Below are positions 1 through 11,940 of a stretch of 64,000 nucleotides of DNA, piece by piece; the first letter of the stretch is position 1; each line of letters begins with the position of its first letter. The notes under the pieces are model-generated. The model searched no databases. It saw only the letters and a list, made by a program, of their open reading frames with translations, and was not told where the DNA came from. Both the position numbers and the translations under genes were made by a program. Origin of the DNA: Inia geoffrensis (taxonomy: Eukaryota > Chordata > Mammalia > Artiodactyla > Iniidae). The stretch covers positions 61,388,408 through 61,452,407 of the forward strand of contig CM070904.1 of NCBI GenBank assembly GCA_036417435.1, in the 5' to 3' direction.

Positions 1-1689
1 GATATGAGGCAATTACAATGAACCCTAATATCTTAGTGACTTAAAATAAGGTTTATTTCTTGTTTATGCTATGTGTCCATTGTGAATTGGTAGGGACTTA
101 TGTTCAACATAGTTAATCAGAGACCTGGGCTAACAGAACATGAGTCATTTGGAGCATTAATAGTAGCTGTGCCAGAGGGAGAAGAGAGAAGTTAAATACT
201 TGGCCAACAAGATGCACATGATAATTATATTCAGATCTCTTTGGCCAGAACTAGCTTGTCAAATGGCCTCACTCAACCACAAGGAGTATAGGAAATACAA
301 TTCCATCATGTGCCCAGGAAGATAAGTCTTTGATTTATGGTACTAATGACTATACCAAATGATAGGTACTGTCCTCTTAGAAAGGAAATGAGATCAAAGT
401 TAGAGACCAGAGGAAAGCAATCTGGAGAATTACAAAGAAGTTTTACTTTGTACCAGATAATCCATTCTTTTTGACCTATTTAGTTCACCTGGGATATCTT
501 AGGTCTTTTATTACAGACAGGAGCCTCTTTAACACGTCCCAGGAAGCAGCTGTATGCTATCAGAACATTACTAGGCTTCAAGATGTGATTATAAAGTAAT
601 ATGACCTCATACTTCATGAAATATAATCCAACATATACGTGCAATGAGAGCTATCCTTTTCAAGGCAATCATTTTGAAAATTCAAACATTTATTCCAGCA
701 TAGCTGCTACCTAAAAGATATTTAGAACCTGGATTTTGGCATTGCTTTCAGAGAGTAGAGCTCATTCTTTTGAGTATCTTCCTTGATGGGAAGGCTTTAT
801 TGAAAAAGTTTTACTGAATGCCATTAATATGTCAGACATTATACTAGATACTGGGTGTTTAAAAAATGTGTAAGACACAATCTCTTGAGAAGCTGTGTCA
901 GGTGAGAGTGGGAGATACACAGCCCATAACAGCTATACCCTTAGTTATGGGAGAATATGAATTCTAGCTGCTCACAGGAAATTTGAGTGGAGGAGTAAGA
1001 AAGCCAGTTAAATCCATATATAATGGACAATTATCTCGTCATAAAATAAGAGCATGTCGATAAACACACGACTCATGAAATGTGCAGAATTCCAATCAGA
1101 TGGCTAGAAATAATTTTAAATAGGCAGAACTGGAAAATGTGATAATCAAGGAAGCTGAGATATTTCAGTTTCTCAGGAACAAAAACTGGGGATAAGCATC
1201 ATGGAACAGAGAAAAAGGGGAGTTTGAGGGGTAAAATATGCTGTTTTGTATGTATTGTCCAGGAGAGAACCCCAGAAGTTGTCAGATAGAGACCCCATTG
1301 TGGTTTGCTGTGTTGTGGAGAAGGGCTGATTCGCCTGCCCTTACCATGCCTGGATAAAACACTCCCAAGCATATCTCATTCTCATTGTGTTGAGTCTATA
1401 TGCTCACCTAGTATATTTCAGATAATTCAGTCTCTTTCTTAGATATCATGACACTGGAAACCTGGACATGGTACTTTAGCTAGTTGAATGGAATCTTTCC
1501 CATCATAATTTAGTTGATATTCTGGTTTATGCTTTATTTAGTGTGATTGGTGCACATCGGCAACCTCCTAAGTCTGATTGACTTTGGAGGTTGTGATAAC
1601 ATTAGGTCCAGGCCTAAAAGAGAGTAGGTAAAGTCACCAGACCCTATTGTATTTTACTAACCACCCATCTCTCTTTAGTGTCTTCATAG
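1..1689. other. Intergenic DNA, nothing recognised
   Basis: No exon, RNA gene or repeat that I can identify on either strand. AT-rich, ordinary composition, with no long open frame. It lies beyond the BAZ2B 3' end. Confidence 0.6.
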
Positions 1690-1880
1690 CTTAGTGATAA
1701 CAGCATGGCTTGGGGCCAGCTGACTGTGAGTTTGAATCCTAGCCCTGACCACTAACCAGCTATGTAACCAAACATTTATAAGCCTTGGGTTCCTCATATG
1801 TCATATCTCATAGAACTGTTCTGAAGATTAAACAAAACACTGCACATGCAGTATTTAGCCTAGCGTTGTATACATATTAA
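1690..1880 (+). repeat. MIR SINE
   Basis: Old mammalian MIR in sense orientation: tRNA-like head with GAGTTTGAATCCTAGCCCTG, a core CACTAACCAGCTATGTAACC, then GGTTCCTCATATGTCATATC. Diverged, no target duplication visible. Confidence 0.75.
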
Positions 1881-2361
1881 TACCACTTTTTCTGTGCAAC
1901 TGTAATAGATAGGTGTGAGATATCTGGGCAATGCAAGCACAGAGAAATTATTCTTTGAAGGGCCATCAAGAAGCTCAACTTTTACTGGTGGGAGCAGGCA
2001 TGCATATATAATTTGTTATGATATGATGTGATAATGGCTCTGATAGTAACAAAATTCTATAGGAGTAAAAAGTGACTGCCACCTGGGGGTGGAGGGTGGG
2101 AAGGAGAATAGAGGAAGGCATAAATAATAGAATTTAGCAGGTGGTGGGTAGGTATACATTGTGTTCTGGAGTTATTTTGTGGGATGAGTAGCCAATGGAG
2201 GGAAGAGAGGATGGGGTTATGATAGGACAAAAGACTAAGAATAGGCCGAGGCTAAGTCTGAAGAGCCTTTAATGCAACACAAATACCTTTTTAGCAAGGG
2301 ACTAACAGAATCAGATCTGGGTTCAAGATGGCAGAGTGGTGGACAGAAGGAGGATGACTAG

Positions 2362-3682
2362 ACTGATTTCAAAACTTATTACAACAATGGAAAAAACCAT
2401 TGGGAAAGACGAGAGAGCCTAGAAATAAATCCTCGCATATATGGTCAAATGATTTTCAACAAGGGTGTTGAGACCACGAAATGGAGAAAGGAGTTTTTTC
2501 AACAAATGGTATGGCAAAAACTGGATATCCACATGCAAAATAATGAAGTTGGACATTTACTTTATACCATGTACAAAAATTAAGTCAAAATGGATCAAAA
2601 ACCTAACTGTAAGAGCTAAAGCTATTAGAAGAAAACAGAGGGGGAATGATTTATGACTTGGATTCGAAATGATTTCTTGCATAGGACACCAAAAACATAG
2701 ACAAAAGATAAAAACAAACAAATTGGACTACATCAAAATTAAAAATTTCTGTGCATTAAAGGATACAATCAATCAACAAAGTGAAAAGGCACCCCATGGA
2801 ATGGAAGAAACTGTTTGTAAATCATATATCTGATATGGGTTGTTAACATTTAGAATATATAAAAAAAAAACTCCTGTAACTCAACAACAACAAAAAACAA
2901 ACAACTTGATTTTAAAATGGGCAAAGGACTTGAACAGACACTTCTCCAAAGAAGATGTGCAAAAGGGCAACAAGCAAGTGAAAAGATACTTATCACTAAC
3001 CATCAGGGAAATGCAAATCAAAACCACAGTGAGATAGCACATCACACCTGTTAGGATGGCTACTATCAAAAAATAAACAACAGTTGACAAAGACGTGGAG
3101 AAACTGGAAACTTGTGTACTGTTGGAGGGAATGTAAACTGGCACAGCTGCTGTGGAAATCATTATGGTGGTTCCTTAAAAAATAAAAAATAGAATTACCA
3201 TCTGATCCAGCAATTCCATTTCTGGGTATAAACCCAAAAGAATTGAAAGCAGGGTCTTGAAGAGATATATGTACACCCATGTTCATAGCAGCATTATTCA
3301 CAATGGCTATAGAGTGGAAGCAACCCAAATGTCCATCAACAGATGCATACATAAACAAAATGTGGTCTATACATATACGGTGATATTATTATTCAGCCTT
3401 AAAAAGCCAGGAAATTCTGATACATGGTACAACATGGGTGAATCTTGAAGACGTGTTAAGTGAAATAAGTCAGATACAAAAAGACAAAAAGGTAGAATGG
3501 TGGTTGCCAGGGGCTGGGGGAAGGAGGAGTTACTGTGTAATGGATATAGAGTCTCAGTTCTGGAATGGATAGTGGTGATAGATGTGCAAAAATATGGATC
3601 TACTGAACACCACTGAACTGTACACTTAAAAATGATGAAGATGGCAAATTTTATGTCATGTATATTTAACCACAATTTTTTT
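2362..3682 (+). mobile_element. Older L1: ORF2 C-terminal end and 3' part (dead)
   Basis: 5'-truncated LINE-1 in plus orientation. Recognisable ORF2 end landmarks include GATCCAGCAATTCCATTTCT, CATAGCAGCATTATTCACAA and CAAATGTCCATCAACAGATG, followed by a diverged 3' end and a short A/T tail. Frame interruptions throughout. Flanked by a degenerate target duplication near 2347-2362 and 3686-3702. Confidence 0.85.
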
Positions 3683-3702
3683 AAAAAGGGAGGATGGCTA
3701 GA

Positions 3703-3989
3703 GAGAGAGAGGCATGGACATATATACACTACAAAACGTAAGGTAGATAGCTAGTGGGAAGCAGCCGCACAGCACAGGGAGATCAGCTCGGTGCTTTGTG
3801 ACCACCTAGAGGGGTGGGATAGGGAGGGTGGGAGGGAGGGAGACGCAAAGAGGGAAGAGATATGGGAACATATGTATATGTATAACTGATTCACTTTGTT
3901 ATAAAGCAGAAACTAACACACCATTGCAAAGAAATTATACCCCAATAAAGATGTTAAAAAAAATAAAAATAAAATAAATTAAAAAAAAT
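3703..3989 (+). mobile_element. Young cetacean-type L1 3' end, 5'-truncated
   Basis: About 290 bases with the landmarks CTAGTGGGAAGCAGCCGCAC, GGGAGATCAGCTC, CACTTTGTTATAAAGCAG and CCCAATAAAGATG plus an A-rich tail. It is bounded by an exact 20-base target duplication at 3683-3702 and 3990-4009. It inserted at the tail end of the older L1. Confidence 0.92.
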
Positions 3990-4460
3990 AAAAAGGGAGG
4001 ATGGCTAGAAAAAATGAGATACTGGTACTTGGCAAATGATGAGGCCTAAACTAGTATAGTGGCAGAGGGAATGGAAAATTGGAGATAAGTGTACACCATA
4101 GGAATTTTAGAGGAAGATTCTTCAGGATGTCATGGAGATGGGTAAAGTGAGAAGTCCAAAGGACTACTGAGGTTTCCTACCATGGGTGGCTACATGTATG
4201 TTGATTCTGTTAACCGTGGTATGGAACACAGGGGAAAGAGCAAGTGTGAAAAGTAGGAAGACAATGAGATCATTTTTAGATTGTTGAGGTTGTGTTGTCT
4301 GTGTCATGTCCTAAGATAGAGTTTGAGGTCAGAAGAAGAATATAGTGTGTATTTATTGATACAGGAATCATCAATGATAGGTAAGCCTGAGGTTTTCCAA
4401 CTTCTAGGCAGACTCTGAATGTTATAACTAGGGATTTTATGCTATTTTTAATGACCCAAA

Positions 4461-5339
4461 TAGTCGAAAGTGAATGGCACGTGTGCCTGTAATGATGGTG
4501 TACAAGGTATTATTTTTTTAAATGCCACTGCTTTGTAAATAAAGCTCTTCAAGCATTGCGACATGGAAATAAAAACAACAATAACAGTTGTACCTAATAG
4601 TGAACAGATTGGGAACCACTATAGAGGTAATACTTGAATCTATATGAAGATGAGTAAGGAATGTAACTTTTATTCCAAGTTTACATAAGGCATCAATCTG
4701 TTATATTCAAAGCTGGGTTACCCCACATTATAAAATGAAGTTCCTTTCCACTTGTCTTTCATATTATATGACTCTTAACTTACCTTAAGGATTTAGACAT
4801 ATTTTATGCCATCACAGCACCAGTCCCATAATGAAAAACATCAACACCAAAGGATGAACTGCAATGAAAATCCTCTACCTGTGGAGGACACTGCATCGCA
4901 TGCTGTAAAGTGCTGAGTTAATCAAAATAATGGGTAAGATAATAAAATTAAGACTGGAGCACCTCCAGATACTAAATCTTTAGCCAGGGTAATTGTAAGG
5001 CCAGCTTCATTTCTTACTCTTATTTCAGGAATTAGTCTTGTGTTGTAGACTAATGTCTAAAAACATTTGTTTTACATACTTTGTTCAGTTGCCTGATTGC
5101 TTACAGCAGGAGGCTAAAGATAATTCCAGTTCCTTCTTCATGTACAGAAGTGAACTTAGTGTTCAATATTCTTTTTAGATTTTGATTCCATAGCAATGTG
5201 ACTATTTCTAAATAAACTAGAAAACATTCATCTCTTAAAAATTATCATCTTGTTATTATTCCATAATGCTACCAATGCTCAAATTCGTTTTGGAATATTT
5301 TGGTGAGAAAATGCATTCAAATAATGTTCAAAGTAATCA
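4461..5339. other. Intergenic DNA, nothing recognised
   Basis: AT-rich sequence without a supported gene, RNA or clear repeat. It contains short A-runs only. Confidence 0.55.
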
Positions 5340-5485
5340 AGAAAATCAGTCCTATGTTCTGAGGAATTTTATTTGAAGGCCAAAGACCTTACCAACTGAA
5401 GCTTACTAAGTTCTGCCAATGCGTAAATTACTCGACCTTTTTGGTATTGGTTTTGTCATCTGTAGAATGGGCTACATCCTGGCCT
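5340..5485 (+). repeat. Probable MIR fragment
   Basis: AAATTACTCGACCTTTTTGG and TTTGTCATCTGTAGAATGGG match the downstream core of MIR in sense orientation. Too diverged for firm borders. Confidence 0.5.
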
Positions 5486-5910
5486 ATATGAATGGGGCCC
5501 TCTGGAACTGTGCAGCATGTAGCCTGAATTGCTGCAAAGCAGTAGCCCAGGCTATATTAAGATGCTTTCATCTGAAACAAAATCTTCAAATCAAAATTGC
5601 TTATGCAATAAATTCTCTCATCTAGCAAAATGTTCAGAGGTAGTGTGGCTCTAAGATTAATTTGATGGCTCATGTCATCAAGAACCCAAGTCCTTTCCAT
5701 CTCCCTCACTTCCCCCACCTTCAGCATTACTGCTATCATCTCTCAGGTTTGTCTCTGCATAGCTGAATGATAGTTGCAGTAGCTCCAAGCATCATGGCCT
5801 CCTTTAACCATCTCCAAAGACCAAAAGGGACAGAAATTCTCCTCTGAACAATTCCCCAGAAGACTTCTCTCATATGTCACTGCCCAGGATTATATCACAT
5901 GCTCATTCTT

Positions 5911-6145
5911 TTTTTTTTTTTTTTTTTTTTTTTATTTATTTATTTTTTTGCGGTACGTGGGCCTCCCACTGCCGTGGTCTCTCCCGTTGCGGAGCACAGG
6001 CTCCGGACGCACAAGCTCAGCGGGAATGGCTCACGGGCCCAGCCGCTCCGCCGCGGCATGTGGGATCTTCGCGGATCCGGGCACGAACCCGCGTCGCCTG
6101 CATCGGCAGGCGGACTCTCAACCACTGCGCCACCGGGGAAGCCCA
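5911..6145 (-). mobile_element. CHR-type SINE
   Basis: tRNA-derived SINE in minus orientation, head at 6145 and A-tail (T-run) at 5911. Target duplication CACATGCTCATTCTT at 5896-5910 and 6146-6160. It is unusually CpG-rich (CCGCCGCGGCATG, CGCGGATCCGG), which points to a young copy. Internal pol III B-box-like GGTTCG is changed here to GGGTTCG context read as CGAACCC on plus. Confidence 0.93.
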
Positions 6146-6160
6146 CACATGCTCATTCTT

Positions 6161-7180
6161 TAAGCAATCACTTTCAACAGGAATGGAATTACCATGATTG
6201 GCTTACTAATTATAAGATTTATCCTCCTGGGGCTAAAAATGTGCTCACTTTCCCATGAAGTTTACGGCCAACCAACATCTACAGAGTGGATGGAAGGAAG
6301 AAGACAAGAGAGCCAGCTACTGAACAGGCAATTAAAGTGTCTTCCACATGAAAAATACCTATACAATAAAAAGCTATTTAACTTAAGTGAAATAATAGAT
6401 GTGAAAGTAATCCACAACTCAATTATTATGTAAATGCTATGCCTTAACCTTTAAATGGCATCATTTAGTATATTCACCAGTTATATTTACCAGCTAAATT
6501 TACCATACTTGGTTTGTGACTTTTTAAATGTTAAAAAAAGCACATTTTTTTGCAGAGATATTATGATCTATAGATAAGGAAGATGACAAAGATGTTAGTC
6601 TTCCCAAATTCTACCAACCAGAGAAAAAAAGCACTGTTAATGTTTTATACATCCCTGCAGAAAAAAAGCACTAACATTTTAGTATATGCATCCCTGCAAA
6701 GTTTGCCCCATGCTAAGTGCATTAAATATATTTTAACAGAATTACTATACATACTATACTATAACCAGCCATTTCACTTAATTTACCAATATTAATATAG
6801 ATTTTCATGATAATTTTTAATGGCTGAATAGAATCAGCCTTTGTTTTTAAACAATCACTTCTATATTCAAAAGAATTGAGATTTGCTATAATGAGGATAT
6901 TCAGAAAAGCAATATTGAAGAAGAGCTGTAAACGTAATTGAAGAATTGGAGGAATCACAGATGAGAACATACCTTTCAAGGCCTTCCAATGTCTCCATAC
7001 AAACCTGCCATGTAAATGTCTTGTTAGCCTTTGGTGATGTAATGACCTTGCTGAGCTTTCCTTTCATCTCAGCGCAAGGTTTATTCCCAACTGGCTATAA
7101 GCCTTAGGTCTCTTTCATTCACTACTGAATCCCTCTTCAAGATTCAACCACATTCTTTGGTATCCATTACCATGATTATT
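6161..7180. other. Intergenic DNA, nothing recognised
   Basis: AT-rich, no gene or RNA supported. A 21-base stretch with GCACTAACATTTTAGTATA near 6668 resembles a nearby GCACTGTTAATGTTTTATA, as if a short local duplication around 6625-6690; otherwise plain. Confidence 0.5.
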
Positions 7181-7192
7181 AGGGCTATTTTT

Positions 7193-7550
7193 AAATTTTT
7201 ATTTATTTATTTAATAAACTTATTTATTTTTGGCTGCGTTGGGTCTTCGTTGCTGCACGGGGGCTTTCTCTAGTTGCGGCGAGCGGGGGCTACTCTTCAC
7301 TGGGGTGCGTGGGCCTCTCACTGTGGTGGCCTCTCTTGCTGCGGAGCACGGGCTCTGGGCACGCTAGCTTCAATAGTTGTGGCACACGGGCTCAGTAGTT
7401 GTGGCTCGTGGGCTCTGGAGAGGCTTAGTACTTGTGGTGCATGGGCCCAGTTGCTCCGCAGCATGTGGGATCCTCCCAGAGCAGGGCTTGAACCCGTGTC
7501 CCCTGCATGGGCAGGCGGATTCTCAACCACTGCGCCAGCAGGGAAGTCCC
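7193..7550 (-). mobile_element. CHR-type SINE, long subtype
   Basis: About 358 bases, longer than the 200-base subtype because it keeps the CAGTAGTTGTGG-type body and a tail TTTTTGGCTGCGTTGGGTC. Minus orientation. Target duplication AGGGCTATTTTT at 7181-7192 and 7551-7562. Confidence 0.92.
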
Positions 7551-7562
7551 AGGGCTATTTTT

Positions 7563-8199
7563 TATTAAAGGACATGGTAAGGAGTTTGTTCAGGGACTTA
7601 GAAGTCCAGCTTGATACTTAAATTTTCTTTTCTAATTTCAAGAATGAACTACATACAACTTATAGTATACCTCACAATGCTTTTATTTACTCATCCAAGT
7701 GAGAACAACCCAAATGAGCTTCATGTGTATGGTCAGGGTAGAGACAGAACAAATAGATCTCAGATATTAATTTTGCTAAGGTGCAAAATTCTCTTCCAGG
7801 GAAGGTCCAGGGGATCCAAGTTATCTTTTCCTTTAACCCTGCCTTTAGCCAACGTGTTACCCATCACACTTCCAAGCACTGCTTTTGCTACAGTAACTCA
7901 TAAGTCTATATAAGCTCCAACAATACCTAAGAAACCTCAATATTTTCTACTCACCTCCATTTACCTGAGCTTTTGCCTGCTCATCTCCTGAATGTTCCAT
8001 CTCCTGAATATCATTGGCTGAATATAAAATTTGGGGCAGTTTTATAGTCCCTAAAAAGCAGATAGGGTTAGATACGATGTCTACATAAAACAAAAACTAC
8101 AAAAAGGCAATCAAAGTTGAAGCTGCTAAAAAGATTGGAGAAATTGCTCGATATCCCTCAAAACATGGTATTCAAATTCAAAATCTGTAATAAATTGTT
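7563..8199. other. Intergenic DNA, nothing recognised
   Basis: No supported gene. Ordinary AT-rich unique sequence lying between a SINE and the L1/MLT1 nest. Confidence 0.5.
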
Positions 8200-8398
8200 A
8201 GTGAAAATTAATCCAAACAAATATTGAATACTGGTTGAGAAGTAGGGGGAAGAATCCTCTTCCATTGCTAGTAGGAGTGTAAACTGGTATAGTCATCTGG
8301 AGGGTAGTACGGCAATAGCGTGGAAAGTTACCGTGCACATACCTAACAACTTGGGGATTCTCCCCTACATATAGATCCTAGAGAAACTCTTACCACAG

Positions 8399-9068
8399 TC
8401 TGTTAGTTATCTATTGCTATGTAACAAATTACTCAAAACTGAGTGGCGTAAAACAACGATAAACATTTATTATTCCACAGTTTCTATGGGTCAAGAATTC
8501 AGGAGTGGGCTTCCCTGGTGGCGCAGTGGTTGAGAGTCCACCTGCCGATGCAGGGGACACGGGTTCGTGCCCCGGTCCAGGAAGATCCCACAAGCCGCAG
8601 AGCGGCTGGGCCCGTGAGCCATGGCCGCTGAGCCTGCGCATCTGGAGCCTGTGCTCCACAAGAGAGGCCACAACAGTGAGAGGCCTGCGTACCACAAAAA
8701 AAAAAAAAAAAAAGAATTCAGGAGTGTCTCAGGGTGTCTTGTAAAGCTGCCGTCCAGATGTTGCCCGGGGCTCCTGTCATCTGTTTAACTTCAGCTGAAG
8801 GGTCCACTTCTAAGACGCTGCTGTCACATGATGTGCACGTTGGTGCTAGCTGCTGGCTGTCCCATGCGGCTGCTACAGTGTCCTCAACAACACTGTTGGC
8901 TCTACCAGGAGCAAGTGATCCAAGAGAACAAGGTGGAAATAGCAATGTATTTATGACCTAGTCTGGGAATTCACACATCACTGCCATATTATCTTGGTCA
9001 CACAGGCGAAACCCGATACAATGTGGGAAGGGATTACACAGGGGCATGAATCATGTGGGACCATCTAG
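8399..9068 (+). mobile_element. Solo LTR of MLT1 type (ERVL-MaLR)
   Basis: Landmarks of MLT1 LTRs: TATCTATTGCTATGTAACAA, GTGGCGTAAAACAACG, CTGTCATCTG, TGATCCAAGAGA, GCCATATTATCTTGG, GGGAAGGGATTACACAGGGG. Internal retroviral sequence is absent, so this is a solo LTR. It is split by a SINE at 8508-8711. Confidence 0.75.
8508..8711 (+). mobile_element. CHR-type SINE inside the MLT1 LTR
   Basis: Plus-orientation SINE, head GGCTTCCCTGGTGGCGCAGT, A-tail about 8696-8711. Exact target duplication AAGAATTCAGGAGTG at 8493-8507 and 8712-8726, lying in the LTR's TCAGGAATTCAGGAGTG-like segment. Confidence 0.95.
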
Positions 9069-9342
9069 GAAACAGGCTTGCACACGCAGGTCCATAGAAG
9101 ACATGTATGACAACATTCACCGCAGTATTATTTGCAGTGACAAGGAGTTGCAGGCAACTTAGGTTTTCATTCTGAGAGAAGTTTGAAAGTAAAATGTGGT
9201 ATACGCCTGTGATGGAATACCTTGTAGCAATCAAAAGTAATGAACCAGATTTATGTATTCCTTTTTCAACTCAAAAGAAACAAAATTAGAAAAATAGAAT
9301 GACATGTATAGCATAATGCAACTGATACAAGTTTGAAAAACA

Positions 9343-9345
<3 letters not shown>

Positions 9346-9389
<44 letters not shown>
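9346..9389. repeat. (TA)n microsatellite
   Basis: About 22 uninterrupted TA units directly after the old L1. Confidence 0.97.
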
Positions 9390-9394
<5 letters not shown>

Positions 9395-11230
9395 TCCCAC
9401 ACTATACATTTTTAAAGATGTATGTGTTGCTAAATACATATATAAAAGGTTGACAGGAAAGACATATGTGGTTGTATGTGGGAGGAAAGGGAATTGAAGA
9501 GGAGCTGAAGGTAGAAGTAAGAAAATGAAAGAAAAGAGGGGCTTTGCAAGAGCAATGTGAAGAGTGTGTCATGAATTGAGGAGAGGAATTATCTTAATTC
9601 TGTGTAGTTGAGGTTTAAAAAAAAAATTTTTTTTTTTAGGCAGAGTTGTAATGTGGTCCAAGCAGGCCTCCTAAGAGATCTAACTGAGGCAAAATTCCTA
9701 GTAGATAACGTTCTACTAGTTTCTCTGTGTTGTATTTTTTATGAGTCATATTCCTGTGGAAGGAAAATTTCAATTGTCTTAAAATACGTCTCTTATCTCC
9801 TTGTTGGAATGAAATTCTTTTAACAGAACACAAACTTCTTTTGTTTCTCAAATGCAAATAATCTTGAGAGAGGTAGCCCACAAATACAATTTACAAAAAG
9901 GAGTAAATCATTGATATCAGATTTCCTTGTTAAGGATGTGTTTCATAGGAGGCTAAATGAACAGGATTTTACATTTCTTAAAAGGGTATGGGGGTAGAGG
10001 GGATAGAAAAGAGAAGGAGCACAGAGGGGGCGCATTAAGGTACCAAAGACAGATCAGCTCCCTCATGATTTTGATTAAAACTAGTGCTTTTAACAAATTT
10101 CATTTTGGGGTTGAAATAAGAAAAAGAGATTACCTTGCATTTACGTTAATTTAGTTCTTTTGAGTTCAAGGTATACCCACAGATAAATTTTCATTTGCTT
10201 AATTTTAACCACGGTTAACAACTAAATAAATATGTTAATTTACTCTCTAGATGTTGTTTCAAACTGATGACTATTTTGGGGGTTCGGTAGTAGTGGGTTG
10301 ATTGGTTTATCCTTAGGATAAATCAAAATCTATACTTGAGGTCAGGCCAATTTTTTACAATTCACAGAGCAACCAGGACTAAAATGGAGAAGGTTCAGGT
10401 TAAAGCCTAATTTATCTTAGAAAAAGTATGTTGTGCATACTTGTAATTGTATGATAGCAGAGGGTTAGGAAAATGTTTTTATATTTGAGGAGAATAATAA
10501 TACTGGTTTTATTGAAGATACCGCCCAACCTATGGCACCGTGAATGCAAGAGTCATTCGCATAACAAATGATCCACATGTGTATTTTAACAATTGTTCTG
10601 GAGACTAATTGTGGCCCTTTGGGGATCATGGCCAGTACTTCTTGAACAGCTACTCCTGCTGAGTAGCCACAATGAAGACAGCAGTCCAAAGTAGCCAATA
10701 GTCACCTTTCTTTTTTTCAGGGATATTTAATTTATTTTTAAAAGAAAATTAATCACTCTTGAAAAACTGTTCTTCGTGTGTGTTTAAGTATTTTATTTCT
10801 CATTCGCCCCTCGGACATCAGACATGTTAATATCAAGCTCTTATATGCCATCTAATATAAAGTAATGTAACCACATATGCTCCCTAAGGCAAAACACCCC
10901 CATGAAGACGACTCTCCATGGAGCATCTGGCAGCTAGTTCTATAAACACAAAAACCACACACTTGATTCACAGCACCACCTTGTTCTCTATTCCACATGG
11001 TATTTTTGATTGAGCACCAGCTCCTTAAGGCATCACTGTAATATTTGGTTAACAGAAACTGACATATGTACATAATAACAGCTGATTTTCATATAAGCCT
11101 TCACAAACACTCTAGGAATTTTGGAAAATACTCTGAGGTTATGAAGCATTCTGAAGTTTAATATTTCTTCAAAACTCTTCTATTCTCCCTTCACTACTTA
11201 TTAAAAGCCCTTTACTAAGGACATTAGCTA
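9390..11230. other. Intergenic DNA, nothing recognised
   Basis: AT-rich unique-looking sequence. No exon, RNA or clear repeat on either strand. Confidence 0.55.
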
Positions 11231-11350
11231 AGGATCACGTCTGCACTAGACTGTAAGCTCCATGAAGGTAGGGCCTGTGCCTGTCTTGTTCATTCAATGA
11301 TTCCTCAGACCTCAGCAAGGCATCAAATCATAGTTCATGAATGCTTGAAC
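11231..11350 (+). repeat. L2 LINE 3' end
   Basis: Typical L2 tail: CACTAGACTGTAAGCTCCAT, GGTAGGGCCTGTGCCTGTCT, then TCATGAATGCTTGAA. Sense orientation. Confidence 0.75.
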
Positions 11351-11469
11351 TTGTATCTCATGACTTATTAGACAAATTTATATAATAAATTTTTCTTAAT
11401 GACAACTGGGTTGTATGTCTACAATAGAGACATTTCACCTATTACAACAAGACGTTAAAAAATATTCTA

Positions 11470-11625
11470 ATATTTTCATATTAGAAGTGTGAAATAAACA
11501 ATAAAAAGTGGTCCAGAGAGGTTCAGAGACTCATGAAAGTCACATCACTTGACTTAAGACCACCTTCCTCCACCCAGCCCAATGCTCTTTGAACCATGCT
11601 CTGCTGCTCCTCCTTTATGATTCTG
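11470..11625 (-). repeat. MIR SINE fragment
   Basis: Antisense MIR: GGTCCAGAGAGGTTCAGAGA, CATGAAAGTCACATCACTTG, CCCAATGCTCTTTGAACCAT. Confidence 0.65.
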
Positions 11626-11934
11626 TAAAAAGCAAATTTAAATTAACTAGCTTTTTTTGAAAAAAAAAAAAAAAAAAATTTCCAGGTTCATTAAGAAAAA
11701 CTAAAAAACTAGTTTGTAAAAGTCTTTTATTGTATCCGTGCCACACATAGTAGTGAAAAATAACACTCCTAAAAAAAAGAATGCTACCTTTTCCACAACA
11801 TTTTATTTTAAATAAAACTTCAAGTACTCTTACATAGGTACAAAAAAATTCTGATCTACTTGCCTCCAACAGGCCACCACAACACACAGTAGATAAAACA
11901 CAGTGGTTACAAATGTCTTTTAAATTTATTTCTG

Positions 11935-11940
11935 AGGCAA
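11935..11940 (-). terminator. BAZ2B: Polyadenylation signal AATAAA with GU-rich downstream element
   Basis: On the minus strand AATAAA (11940-11935) is followed 20-50 bases later by a GU-rich run containing CTGTGTTTT and TGTGTGTTGTGGTGG (about 11906-11878). Hexamer plus downstream element at this spacing is the textbook cleavage site, placing the RNA end near 11918. Another TTTATT (minus AATAAA) sits at 11802-11807 and is the alternative. Confidence 0.7.

Larger units (their letters stand above)
1925..4460. repeat. Old interspersed repeat split by two L1 insertions
   Basis: The pieces 1925-2346 and 4010-4460 read as one continuous old mammalian repeat when the L1 block is removed: AGCAAGGGACTAACAGAATC, then a GAGGCCTAAACTAGTATAGT region, then a GGTTTCCTACCATGGGTGGC region. 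Related copies appear at 49271-49870 and 53100-53900. I recognise the pattern but cannot name the family with confidence. Confidence 0.45.
8200..9345 (+). mobile_element. Old L1 ORF2 end, split by an MLT1 LTR
   Basis: The halves 8200-8398 and about 9069-9345 are one diverged L1: the left has AGGAGTGTAAACTGGTATAG, the right resumes with AACATTCACCGCAGTATTAT and AAATGTGGTATACGCCTGTG. The DNA between is an LTR. Plus orientation. Confidence 0.7.

Noticed and set aside
2465..3448. Frames between 2465 and 3448 as a gene
   Set aside because: They are broken L1 ORF2 remains; adjacent frames shift repeatedly.
5874..6258. Long overlapping frames on both strands around 5900-6250
   Set aside because: They read through a SINE and its T-tail. 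No start context, splice sites or family match.
8508..8711. Possible tRNA gene (B-box-like GGTTCGTGCCCC)
   Set aside because: It is the tRNA-derived head of the SINE; no full cloverleaf and an A-tail and target duplication are present.
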